A stretch of DNA of 58,376 nt, taken from assembly GCF_024696245.1 (NCBI RefSeq), contig NZ_JAILGZ010000024.1, forward strand, positions 1 through 58,376, written 5' to 3'. This document shows, one piece after another, positions 1 through 7,252 of the stretch (position 1 is the stretch's first letter; each line of letters begins with the position of its first letter). This DNA is from Treponema sp. (GTDB lineage Bacteria > Spirochaetota > Spirochaetia > Treponematales > Treponemataceae). The notes beneath the pieces were generated by a model that did no database searches, was not told the origin of the DNA, and saw only the letters and a program-made list of their open reading frames with translations. Both the position numbers and the translations under genes were made by a program.

Positions 1-1107
1 GGTAAGCTTACATCCAATGAAACTTTCCTTGTAAGAAAAGATTTGTACGAAACTCTTGGCAGACCTGACATGACAACTCCTGAAGGATTCCTTAAGGCCC
101 TCCGCAATGCAAAGAAAATGTTCCCTAATGTAAACGGTCAGGCCCTTATTCCTTTTGGTACTACAGAATTTACTGACACAGGATGTTCCCAGCTTCAGGC
201 AGCTCTTTCTCACTTCCTTGCAATTGATCCTGAAGTAGATGGAGAATTTGTAGATGTAAATCTTGGTCTTACAGAAAATGAAGAATACCTGAGATGGCTT
301 AAAGTATTGCGCATTGCATATCAGGAAAAACTTCTTACTAAAGAAATGTTTATTGACAAGAGATCACAGATAGAAGAAAAGGCTTCAAACGGCCGTTACT
401 TCTGTATGCTCTATCAGAACTGGGATATGCAGACAGCACAGAATACCCTTTATGCAAGGGACCCTGATTCAATTTATATTGCTGTTCCTGGTCCTAAAAA
501 CAGTAAGGGTGATGATCCTGTTCTTGCAGGTGGTGGAATCTCTGGATGGACAATCACATTGATTTCTAAAAAGTGTAAGGATAAGGGTAAGGCAATTCAG
601 TTCCTTACTTACCTTATAAGTGAAGAAGGACAGATGGATACTAACTTTGGTATTAAGGGCGAGACCTGGGATTACAACGAGGCAGGTATTCCTGAACTTT
701 ACCCAGAAATCAGGGCTCTTGATTCAAACAATAAAAATCAGCAGGAAACAGAAATCGGTGTTCAGTACACTTACTGGATGCTTATGGATACAGCATGGCA
801 GACACAGTGGCCTGTTGAATATGCTCCTTCTTTAGGACAGCCACAGCTCTGGACAATTCCTTATGTTCACTCTTATGCAGTATATGATGGTCTTACAATT
901 CCAAGTGGTTCTGATGAAGACTTGATTTATGCAGACATTCAGCGTAGGTGGGGTAAGGTACTTCCTGAACTTATTCAGGCAGAAACTGATGAAGAGTTTG
1001 ATTCTATTGTTGCAGAGTTTAATGTTTATAAACGCAGCAAGGGAATTGATAAAGTTAAGGCTCTTCAGACAAAGCTTATGAAGGAAAATAAACTCAAGCT
1101 TCGTTAA
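1..1107 (+). CDS. extracellular sugar-type solute-binding protein of an ABC importer (5' partial)
   Basis: The reading frame is open from base 1, so the N-terminus, signal peptide and first lobe lie outside the window; the TTG at 43 is an internal Leu codon, not a start. The visible part has the character of family-1 extracellular solute-binding proteins: a segment around 'RPDMTTPEGFLKAL', a GGGISGW stretch typical of the ligand cleft, and a later 'AIQFLTYLISEEGQ' helix in the second lobe. Such proteins capture oligosaccharides outside the inner membrane and deliver them to two permeases and an MsmX/UgpC-type ATPase. The permeases are not in this window. An ATPase of the right type sits alone at 52085-53302. 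The gene ends at a strong terminator and is followed by glycan-degrading genes, so a glucan-derived sugar is a plausible ligand, but the substrate is not readable from sequence. Confidence 0.85.
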   Translation, partial: GKLTSNETFLVRKDLYETLGRPDMTTPEGFLKALRNAKKMFPNVNGQALIPFGTTEFTDTGCSQLQAALSHFLAIDPEVDGEFVDVNLGLTENEEYLRWLKVLRIAYQEKLLTKEMFIDKRSQIEEKASNGRYFCMLYQNWDMQTAQNTLYARDPDSIYIAVPGPKNSKGDDPVLAGGGISGWTITLISKKCKDKGKAIQFLTYLISEEGQMDTNFGIKGETWDYNEAGIPELYPEIRALDSNNKNQQETEIGVQYTYWMLMDTAWQTQWPVEYAPSLGQPQLWTIPYVHSYAVYDGLTIPSGSDEDLIYADIQRRWGKVLPELIQAETDEEFDSIVAEFNVYKRSKGIDKVKALQTKLMKENKLKLR

Positions 1108-1125
1108 TAAAAAATAATTAATGAG

Positions 1126-1175
1126 AAGCGGCACCTGTGACTTTAGCATCTTAAAGTTTGTGCCGCTTTTTTTTG
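1126..1175 (+). terminator. intrinsic terminator of the solute-binding protein gene
   Basis: A 9-bp perfect stem (AAGCGGCAC at 1126-1134 with GTGCCGCTT at 1160-1168) is followed by an uninterrupted T run. It separates the solute-binding protein from the CBM9/GH gene run. Confidence 0.9.
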
Positions 1176-1297
1176 TCTTTTAATTTTTAAATTTTTTATT
1201 GGACTAAAAAAAATACTCTAATCCCGAAAACCAGCCCACTTGCTGACAGAGGGGAGGGAGTAGAGAATTACAGTAAGAAAAATTATCCGGGGGAAAA

Positions 1298-2074
1298 ATG
1301 AAAAAACTTTTAACAGCAGCAGTTTCATGTTTTGCTTTGTTTTCTCTTACATCATGTCTGACAATACATGCAAAGAAAACTGTGGAACTTCCAGAAAAAA
1401 TCAAGGCTGAACTCAATGGCCAGAGTGTAAAAGTAGAGAAAGAAGCACTTTCATATTTTTACTATTCAGAGGAGCTTGTTCCTGTTATTGATGGTAACTT
1501 TTCTGAGTGGAAAGGTTTGGAAGGAGTTCACTCAAGACAGCAGGTATATGGTGGAAGATTTAATCCTGATAATGCAGACGGTTTCTTTGTAGCCAGAACT
1601 GATGGAAGCAATCTTTATATTTACGCAGATGTTACTGACAATGATGCCCGTGTAAATGAATATGAAGTTCCACAGGCATGGCGTGGAGACGGTATTGAAT
1701 TCTTCTTTGGAACTGATACAAGCAAACACACTGCATTTAAGGAAAATGATTCAAGAGTAAGAATTGTTCCAAGAAGCAAGAGTGATATTTTTGATGTAGC
1801 AATTGGTCTTAACGATGCTCCAATTGAATCAAGTGATATAGAAGCAGCAGTTGTTTTTAATTCAAAGGGATACAAGGTAGAAGTAAAGGTTCCTCTCAGT
1901 CTTCTTGGATCAAAGGAACTTAAGCTTAAGCAGAAAGTTCGTGCAGACTTCCAGGTAAATGATGCTGATGACGGAAAAGAAAGAACAGGCCTTCTTCACT
2001 GGAACAGCCCTAATGACAACACCTATTCAGATCCTTCTTCATGGGGTGACGGTAAAGTTATAGCCCTTCCATAA
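1298..2074 (+). CDS. lipoprotein with a CBM9-like carbohydrate-binding domain
   Basis: 258 residues. The N-terminus is a lipoprotein signal with lipobox ending LTSC (Cys20), so the mature protein should be lipid-anchored. Residues about 60-255 resemble the family 9 carbohydrate-binding / DOMON-like fold: 'VIDGNFSEWKG', 'LYIYADVTDNDA', 'WRGDGIEFFFGTD' and 'KVEVKVPLSLLG' are in the expected order (first strand with DG-x-W, paired Tyr/Asp strand, DG-hE-hhhD motif). No catalytic domain is visible. A GGGGGA ribosome site lies 5 bases before ATG 1298. It is the first gene of a same-strand run with a glycosidase-barrel fusion (27 bases downstream), a GH16 enzyme and another lipoprotein. A role in holding polysaccharide at the cell surface is inferred. 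The exact ligand is unknown; Thermotoga CBM9 binds reducing ends of glucans and xylans. Confidence 0.8.
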   Translation: MKKLLTAAVSCFALFSLTSCLTIHAKKTVELPEKIKAELNGQSVKVEKEALSYFYYSEELVPVIDGNFSEWKGLEGVHSRQQVYGGRFNPDNADGFFVARTDGSNLYIYADVTDNDARVNEYEVPQAWRGDGIEFFFGTDTSKHTAFKENDSRVRIVPRSKSDIFDVAIGLNDAPIESSDIEAAVVFNSKGYKVEVKVPLSLLGSKELKLKQKVRADFQVNDADDGKERTGLLHWNSPNDNTYSDPSSWGDGKVIALP

Positions 2075-2101
2075 GCTGAAAATTATTAAGGAGAATAAGA
2101 G

Positions 2102-5100
2102 ATGTTAAAAAAGAAACTTGCTATATTTGCAGCTGCTTTACTTTCCTTTGCAACAGCTGTTTCTGCGGAAAAAATTACAGTAAGGCAGGATGCCGGGGGA
2201 TGGAAAATCTATGACGGTAAAACTGCTGTAGAAATTAAAGGTATAGTATGGTCCTTTACTCCAATCGGAGAAAGCTTCAGCTATAATCTTTTTGCTCAGG
2301 ATGATGCATTCATTCAGAAAATGATTGATACTGATATGCCTATGCTTAAGGCAATGGGTGTAAATACTATCCGCTGTTTTACTACAATTCCTCCAAAGTG
2401 GGTAGAATACATTTATACTAAATACGGTATTTACACTATGATTAACGACCTTCTTGGCCGTTACGGTGTCAGTGTAAACGGTACCTGGTATGCTCAGACA
2501 GATTACTCTGATTTTTATACACGTCAGACTCTTATTGAGCAGGCCCGTCAGACAGCTCTTGCATACAAAGACTGCAAGGGTGTAATCATGTACATGTTTG
2601 GTAATGAATCAAACTACGGTCTTGTATGGTCTTCTACAGAAATTGAAGATCTTCCTGTTGGTGATCAGAATGTTGTAAAGGCTGCATATCTTTATGACCT
2701 TCTTGAACAGGCAATGGCTGTATGTAAGGATGTAGATCCTAATCGTCCTATTGGCATTGTAAACGGTGACGTAGGAAACCTTGAACTCATTGCAAAACTT
2801 TGTCCTTCCCTTGATATTCTTGGTGTAAACGTATACCGCGGATACAAGGCATACGACAGTCTTTATGAAAACGTAGCAGATGTTCTTAACAAGCCTATTG
2901 TATTTACAGAATTTGGTGCTGATGCTTATAACGATATCCTTCATCAGGAAGATCAGACTGCCCAGCTTACATATATGAAGAGCCAGTGGCAGGAAATCTA
3001 TGAACAGTCATACGGAAAGGGTAAGTGCCAGAATATTCTTGGTGGTTACGTATTTGAATGGATGGATGAATGGTGGAAGCGCTATCAGACAAAAAATCTT
3101 GATCTTCATGACGACGCATCATGGGCTAATGCAGGTTATGACATTGACTATCGCGAAGGTGTAAACAATATGTCGGAAGAGTGGTTTGGTATTTGCGGTC
3201 AGAGCCCTCTTAAAGAAAACGGCATTAACGTTCGTATTCCACGTGCAGCTTATTACATGCTTAAGGATGTATGGTCTATGTCACTTTACAACTCTTCAAG
3301 CCAGGAAGTTGCCCGTAAGTTTGCTTCCCTTAATGATGCAGAATACATTGCAAGGGGAAATGAAAAATCAATCAAGCAGACTCTTAACGAAAACAAAAAA
3401 GTAGAAATAAGTCAGCTTACAGCTACTGTAAATGCTACAACTCCAGTTTATCTTAACGCCCTTATTGATGACATTAAGGACGGAACCCGTAACTGGGCAA
3501 GTGACTTCCGCTATAAGAATGCTGAAGGTGAAATCAATGAACCAACAGTTACAGCAGAAGCAACTCTTGGTGTAACAGTAAGACCTTTTGAAAATCTTGA
3601 AGGAGAAGCTGTTATTAAGGCAGTAACTGGTGAACCTTATACAAGAATCGCTGATCACTGGGCTTCTTATTATGAAGACACAGGAAATCTTTACGGAAAC
3701 AATTCCAGTGACGAAGATCAGATTCAGTATGTAGATGTTTACTCTGCAAGCTTTAACTATACAAATGATATGTTTGACCTTAATGGTTATTACCATGTTG
3801 GTCATGCAGGTTTTGAAGGTAAGGGAGATCCTTTCTGTATTTCTGCAGAAGGCTTTGATATTATCGGTTACGATACTTACGGTTCAAAGGCTCCAATCGC
3901 TCTTGAATTTATTGGTCATGGACTTCTTGAAGGTCTTGAAGTTATTGGTGGTCCGGAAATTGTCGGTGGTGCATGTCCACAGGTTCAGGCAAATTACTTT
4001 AAGTGGATTCCTTCTGTAGGACCTCTTGATGGTATCGTATTTAATGCAACTGCAGCTGCAGAATTTGCTTCAAGTGAAAATGTTCTTATCGATCCTTATA
4101 ACGGATATGGCGGAGGCTACAAGGCATCTGTTTATGGAGAAACTTACATCATGCCTTGGTTCCAGCTTAAGGCAGGAGTGCTTACTGCAGGTTCAGAAAA
4201 AATCGGTGCTTACTATATTAATGGTGACAAAGAAATCGATCAGGTTGACTTCCTTGATACTCTTGGTGCTCAGATTGAACTTGGTACAAATATGTTCCAG
4301 CACAGCTACATCTTTACAAAGGCAATCTATCGTGGTGTTGTAGCTGATACAAATGCTGCTATTGCAAGAGGAAGTTTCTTTACAGCTGATTCAGGAAGCG
4401 GTAACCGTTTTGAAGTTCAGCTTGGTGCAGAACTTACTTATGGAGACATGGTATTTAAACCTGTTGTACGTGCCCGCACTCCACTTGAAAAGCCAATGGG
4501 ACGTTCCCTTGTAAGTGGTTCTCCATTTGTTGTAGGTCTTGGAAACCGTCAGGCCGTAGAAGTAGAAGCAGTATTTACTTATGATCCTGAAGGTGGTACA
4601 TGGTTCCACGAATGGAACAGCGAAGATATTGAAGGTGCTCCATGGGCATTCAGTGTAACAGGTCTTTATCAGCTTTATGCAGGTAAGACAGATAACCTCT
4701 GTTATAAGAGTGATTCAAAGACAACTGTTAACCGCAACGACGGAACTACAGTTACAGACTATGAATGGTATGACGGCGGTGCTCTTGATCTTCAGAATAA
4801 CCTCTTCCAGGTTGGAACAAGATGGGTACTTAATCCACCACAGGTTCCAGGCTTAAGGGCAATTATCAATGCAAACGTTGGACGCCTTTCTGCTTCTACT
4901 GGTGCATGGGAAGATGCAGGTAGTGATGAGTTCTGTACATTCGTAAGCGGTGGAATTGCTGCACGTTACAAGCACTTTATTGGAAGCCTTGACTGTACTG
5001 TAAACGGATGGGGTACCGAAAGCTGGTGGCGTGACTTTAACATGACATTCCCACTTCAGTACACACTTGACCTGGCTTATGCATTCGGAACAAATCCATC

Positions 5101-5254
5101 ATTCCTTGACAGTGCAAACCGTATTGGTCTTAAGATTGTTGGAAAGAACTTTGGTGAAGATTCTTCTGATGCATACGGTGCCCTTCCTTACGGTGCTTCT
5201 GTTGACGGAGCAATGTATATGGAAGTAACAACTTATTTCAGCATCGGTCTGTAA
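2102..5254 (+). CDS. secreted GH-A clan glycosidase fused to a C-terminal outer-membrane beta-barrel-like domain
   Basis: 1050 residues with a Sec signal peptide (cleavage near Ala22). Residues about 25-395 form a TIM-barrel glycosidase of clan GH-A, closest in feel to GH2/GH5-like and beta-glucanosyltransferase catalytic domains: 'GVNTIRCF' on an early strand, FGNES with candidate acid/base Glu169, FTEFGADA with candidate nucleophile Glu270, and GYVFEWMDEWW (about 315-325) as the aromatic substrate platform. Residues about 400-480 look like a linker or small domain. Residues about 480-1050 are a long series of alternating hydrophobic/polar strands rich in Gly, Tyr and Asn with short turns, ending in '...TTYFSIGL', as in treponemal outer-membrane beta-barrels. 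Ribosome site AAGGAG precedes ATG 2102. It sits between a CBM9 lipoprotein and a GH16 laminarinase-type gene, so beta-1,3/1,4-glucan is the likely substrate. The exact GH family and barrel identity are not certain. Confidence 0.75.
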   Translation: MLKKKLAIFAAALLSFATAVSAEKITVRQDAGGWKIYDGKTAVEIKGIVWSFTPIGESFSYNLFAQDDAFIQKMIDTDMPMLKAMGVNTIRCFTTIPPKWVEYIYTKYGIYTMINDLLGRYGVSVNGTWYAQTDYSDFYTRQTLIEQARQTALAYKDCKGVIMYMFGNESNYGLVWSSTEIEDLPVGDQNVVKAAYLYDLLEQAMAVCKDVDPNRPIGIVNGDVGNLELIAKLCPSLDILGVNVYRGYKAYDSLYENVADVLNKPIVFTEFGADAYNDILHQEDQTAQLTYMKSQWQEIYEQSYGKGKCQNILGGYVFEWMDEWWKRYQTKNLDLHDDASWANAGYDIDYREGVNNMSEEWFGICGQSPLKENGINVRIPRAAYYMLKDVWSMSLYNSSSQEVARKFASLNDAEYIARGNEKSIKQTLNENKKVEISQLTATVNATTPVYLNALIDDIKDGTRNWASDFRYKNAEGEINEPTVTAEATLGVTVRPFENLEGEAVIKAVTGEPYTRIADHWASYYEDTGNLYGNNSSDEDQIQYVDVYSASFNYTNDMFDLNGYYHVGHAGFEGKGDPFCISAEGFDIIGYDTYGSKAPIALEFIGHGLLEGLEVIGGPEIVGGACPQVQANYFKWIPSVGPLDGIVFNATAAAEFASSENVLIDPYNGYGGGYKASVYGETYIMPWFQLKAGVLTAGSEKIGAYYINGDKEIDQVDFLDTLGAQIELGTNMFQHSYIFTKAIYRGVVADTNAAIARGSFFTADSGSGNRFEVQLGAELTYGDMVFKPVVRARTPLEKPMGRSLVSGSPFVVGLGNRQAVEVEAVFTYDPEGGTWFHEWNSEDIEGAPWAFSVTGLYQLYAGKTDNLCYKSDSKTTVNRNDGTTVTDYEWYDGGALDLQNNLFQVGTRWVLNPPQVPGLRAIINANVGRLSASTGAWEDAGSDEFCTFVSGGIAARYKHFIGSLDCTVNGWGTESWWRDFNMTFPLQYTLDLAYAFGTNPSFLDSANRIGLKIVGKNFGEDSSDAYGALPYGASVDGAMYMEVTTYFSIGL

Positions 5255-5264
5255 TTAAAATATG

Positions 5265-5297
5265 AAGGCAGGCCGGATTATATTGCCGGCTTGTCTT
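5265..5297 (+). promoter_or_regulatory. intercistronic hairpin without T run
   Basis: AAGGCAGGCCGG (5265-5276) pairs with CCGGCTTGTCTT (5286-5297) over 12 bp, allowing two G-U pairs, with a 9-base loop. No T run follows, so it is not a typical terminator. In the middle of an operon such a hairpin could stabilise the 3' end of the upstream message or lower read-through into GH16. Confidence 0.5.
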
Positions 5298-5318
5298 AGG
5301 GGTTAAATGGAGGAAGAA

Positions 5319-6233
5319 ATGATTAAATTAAAATATAAAGTTCTGGCAGCAACAGCCGCAGCAATTCTTGCATCCAGTGCAGTAATTACTTCATGCTGTT
5401 TTTTGCCTGATGACGATGAAAAATTAGATCTTAGTGAATATGAACTTTACTGGTGTGATGAGTTTGATGGAAGTTCACTTGATACTGACACCTGGAATGA
5501 ACAGGTATGGGCTTCTGGAAAAGTAAACAATGAAGTTCAGTCTTATGCAGCAGGACATGCAACTATTGTAGAAGATGATGAAGCAACAGACGGAAGTGTT
5601 CTCCGCCTTACAGCAACTTCTTCCAATGGTTCAACCTGGGTCAGCTCAAGAATTGATACAGCTACTAACTTTAACTTTAAGTATGGTTATGTAGAAGCCC
5701 GCATTAAAATGCCTGTAGCTTATGATTCTTCATCTGGAAGTAACGTAATTGAAAATAAGGGTGTATGGCCTGCTTTCTGGATGATGCCTGAAAATGTTTA
5801 TGACGATGAAGGTGAATCAACAGATGGTGGTGTATACGGTGTATGGCCACGCTCAGGTGAATTAGACATTATGGAATATTCTCCATCTACAAGTGGAGAA
5901 AAAACTTATTCTACAATTCATCATGCAACATCAAAAACAGATGCGACAGACAGTTACTCATCTCTTGGTGATAAAACTTTTGACAATCCTTATGAATGGC
6001 ATACCTACGGACTTTTGTGGACCAGCGGAACTGTAGAAGCTTACTATGACGGACAGTCCCTTGGTACAATTTATGCCAATACAGGTAACAACTGGGCTAA
6101 GTGGCCTTATGACCAGAACTTCTATATCATTCTTAACCTTGCCATGGGCGGAACTTTAGGCGGCAGCATTAACTCTGACATGAGAAGAGCTGAATATGAT
6201 ATCGACTATGTTCGCGTATACAAGGCTAAATAA
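5319..6233 (+). CDS. GH16 endo-beta-glucanase (laminarinase type), lipoprotein
   Basis: 304 residues from ATG 5319. This start is preferred over ATG 5307 because the GGAGG ribosome site (5309-5313) overlaps the earlier ATG and is correctly spaced for 5319. Signal with lipobox VITSC (Cys26) marks a lipoprotein. The body is a GH16 jelly-roll: 'YELYWCDEFDGSSLDTDTW' opening, KYGYVEARIKMP strand, KGVWPAFWMMP, and the catalytic motif GELDIMEYS (Glu181 nucleophile, Asp183, Glu186 acid/base). The ExDxxE form with the extra Met is the beta-bulge type found in laminarinases and lichenases. 'EWHTYGLLWTSG' and 'NFYIILNLAMGG' are the usual later strands, and 'YDIDYVRVYK' is the standard C-terminus. It should cleave beta-1,3 or mixed-linked glucans at the cell surface. 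It lies in the same run as the CBM9 lipoprotein and the glycosidase-barrel. Confidence 0.93.
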   Translation: MIKLKYKVLAATAAAILASSAVITSCCFLPDDDEKLDLSEYELYWCDEFDGSSLDTDTWNEQVWASGKVNNEVQSYAAGHATIVEDDEATDGSVLRLTATSSNGSTWVSSRIDTATNFNFKYGYVEARIKMPVAYDSSSGSNVIENKGVWPAFWMMPENVYDDEGESTDGGVYGVWPRSGELDIMEYSPSTSGEKTYSTIHHATSKTDATDSYSSLGDKTFDNPYEWHTYGLLWTSGTVEAYYDGQSLGTIYANTGNNWAKWPYDQNFYIILNLAMGGTLGGSINSDMRRAEYDIDYVRVYKAK

Positions 6234-6253
6234 TTTAAGACAGGGGGAAGATT

Positions 6254-6868
6254 ATGAAAAAGATTTGTAAAGCTTTTGCTGCGGCAGTATTTGTTCTTTC
6301 TGCCTTTGGATTTACGGCCTGCAATGATGCAATCGTAGATGATGGAAGTAATGTTAAGAGTTATATCGATAATGCAGGCTCCGGAGGTGGTGCCGTTCCT
6401 TTTAAAAGTTTTGAAGGCTGTGACCTTCAGATTTGGGTAGATACTTTTACCGCTACTCAGACTTCAGAAGCTGAACTTTTTACAGTTGGTTCTGTAGGCT
6501 GGTGGGGAGGGGCCTTTGTTAATAAGGGTTCTGTTGGACCGACAGATGCTGGTGTTGTAACTTATGATATGTCTAATGTGGCAACAATTACTTTTGAAGC
6601 CATGATTTCAGAAGCTGGAAGTATCTGGGTTTCTACAAGTGCTTCTGATTCAACTGCAGGTGCTAAAGTCGGTAAAACTTTCAGCATTACTACAGAATGG
6701 GATGAATATACATTTAATATTTCTGACGGAACAAATGCAGTATCAGACCATGATTATGGTGTATTTGCAATCGGCGGTTCAAATTCTTCTGGTACAGTTG
6801 TTTACATAAAGAACATCGCCTTCTACGACGCCTCAGGCAACGAAATCGTTCCTGGTGTCAATGACTGA
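6254..6868 (+). CDS. small lipoprotein with a beta-sandwich (carbohydrate-binding-like) domain
   Basis: 204 residues. Signal with lipobox FTAC (Cys23), then a Gly/Ser-rich spacer to about residue 50 and a compact domain of predicted beta strands: 'DLQIWVDTF', 'GWWGGAFVN', 'VATITFEAMISEAGSIWVSTS', 'DEYTFNISDGT', 'GVFAIGGSNSSGTVVYIKNIAFYD'. The ending, a strand plus 'IKNIAFYDASGNEI', is typical of CBM-like jelly-rolls that close with a description of bound ligand geometry. Exposed Trp residues (WWGG) would suit sugar stacking. I cannot name a CBM family. GGGGGA ribosome site before ATG 6254. Last gene of the glycan run; a terminator follows within 90 bases. Confidence 0.65.
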   Translation: MKKICKAFAAAVFVLSAFGFTACNDAIVDDGSNVKSYIDNAGSGGGAVPFKSFEGCDLQIWVDTFTATQTSEAELFTVGSVGWWGGAFVNKGSVGPTDAGVVTYDMSNVATITFEAMISEAGSIWVSTSASDSTAGAKVGKTFSITTEWDEYTFNISDGTNAVSDHDYGVFAIGGSNSSGTVVYIKNIAFYDASGNEIVPGVND

Positions 6869-6871
6869 GAT

Positions 6872-6954
6872 ATGATTAGTAAATAGTCATAAATTAAATC
6901 CTGTAGACAGGTTTTCATGGAAGAAAATTTTATGAAAACTTGTCTTTTTTTTTT
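6872..6954 (+). repeat. two-hairpin RNA element, copy A (contains the operon terminator)
   Basis: Hairpin ATGATT/AGTCAT (6872-6890), then the linker AAATTAAATCCT (6891-6902), then a 13-bp perfect stem (6906-6918 with 6932-6944) and ten T (6945-6954). It follows the stop codon of the small lipoprotein by three bases. The same hairpin-linker-terminator order, with near-identical linker, recurs at 7035-7112. Confidence 0.7.
6906..6954 (+). terminator. intrinsic terminator of the GH operon
   Basis: GACAGGTTTTCAT pairs perfectly with ATGAAAACTTGTC apart from one G-U pair, and ten T residues follow. Confidence 0.93.
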
Positions 6955-6986
6955 GCATTTTTAAAAAAGTGTGTTAGAATTATAAT
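6953..6986 (+). promoter_or_regulatory. candidate promoter of the structured RNA
   Basis: TTGCAT (6953-6958), 16-base spacer, TAGAAT (6975-6980); an overlapping TATAAT at 6981-6986 is an alternative -10. Transcription would begin near 6987-6993. Confidence 0.5.
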
Positions 6987-7034
6987 GAAAAGGTTTTCAC
7001 TTAGGCTCCTTAAGGAAAACCTTGTAACACTGCT

Positions 7035-7112
7035 ATGATTTGTATAAATCATAAACTAAATCCTTTGGCTGCCTTTTAATGAACGGTCACATTAGAGGGT
7101 AGTCTTTTTTTT
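7035..7112 (+). repeat. two-hairpin RNA element, copy B
   Basis: Hairpin ATGATTT/AAATCAT, then the linker AAACTAAATCCT, then a terminator hairpin and T8. The linker differs from copy A at one base, the first hairpin shares the ATGATT/TCAT arms, and both terminator stems carry a TTTT-x-ATG segment at the loop side. Confidence 0.7.
7067..7112 (+). terminator. intrinsic terminator of the small RNA
   Basis: GGCTGCCTTTTAATG (7067-7081) pairs with CATTAGAGGGTAGTC (7090-7104) along all 15 positions if G-U pairs are allowed; eight T follow. Confidence 0.85.
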
Positions 7113-7252
7113 GCCCTGATAACAAAAAGTTTATTCTTATTACAATTATTTATCATATTTTTTAAGCCTACATTTAAATTTGCCTCCTAAGATGGATTTA
7201 TCAGGCGGGGACAATCCTATAAGTCTGAAAAAAAGCATTACAGGAGTTATAA
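7113..7252 (+). other. leader region of the beta-helix gene
   Basis: 140 bases with no convincing -35/-10 pair. A weak hairpin GGATT (7194-7198) with AATCC (near 7212-7216) and a G-rich run precede the CAGGAG ribosome site. GGATTTA (7194-7200) is complementary to the TAAATCC in the linker of copies A and B, which may be chance. Confidence 0.3.

Larger units (their letters stand above)
6988..7112 (+). ncRNA. putative structured small RNA of about 125 bases
   Basis: Three successive hairpins lie between a plausible promoter and a strong terminator, with no open frame of note. Hairpin 1 has 9 perfect pairs (AAGGTTTTC 6990-6998 with GAAAACCTT 7015-7023), and its loop can fold further (CTTAGG with CCTTAAG). 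Hairpin 2 is ATGATTT-GTAT-AAATCAT (7035-7052). Hairpin 3 is the terminator (7067-7104 plus T run). The 3' part is a diverged copy of the element at 6872-6954. It could be a trans-acting sRNA, or a leader of the beta-helix gene that normally terminates. I do not recognise a known riboswitch or 6S/SRP/tmRNA signature. Confidence 0.5.

Noticed and set aside
43-45. TTG as start of the first gene
   Set aside because: The frame is open to base 1 and the upstream codons read like the same protein; the gene is cut by the window edge.
832-1149. Antisense open frame over the solute-binding protein
   Set aside because: Shadow of the real gene; no ribosome site or protein-like composition. The same applies to the other antisense frames across real genes.
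7113-7252. Riboswitch in the beta-helix leader
   Set aside because: G-rich run and weak hairpins do not match purine, preQ1, c-di-GMP, SAM, fluoride or guanidine consensus as I recall them.
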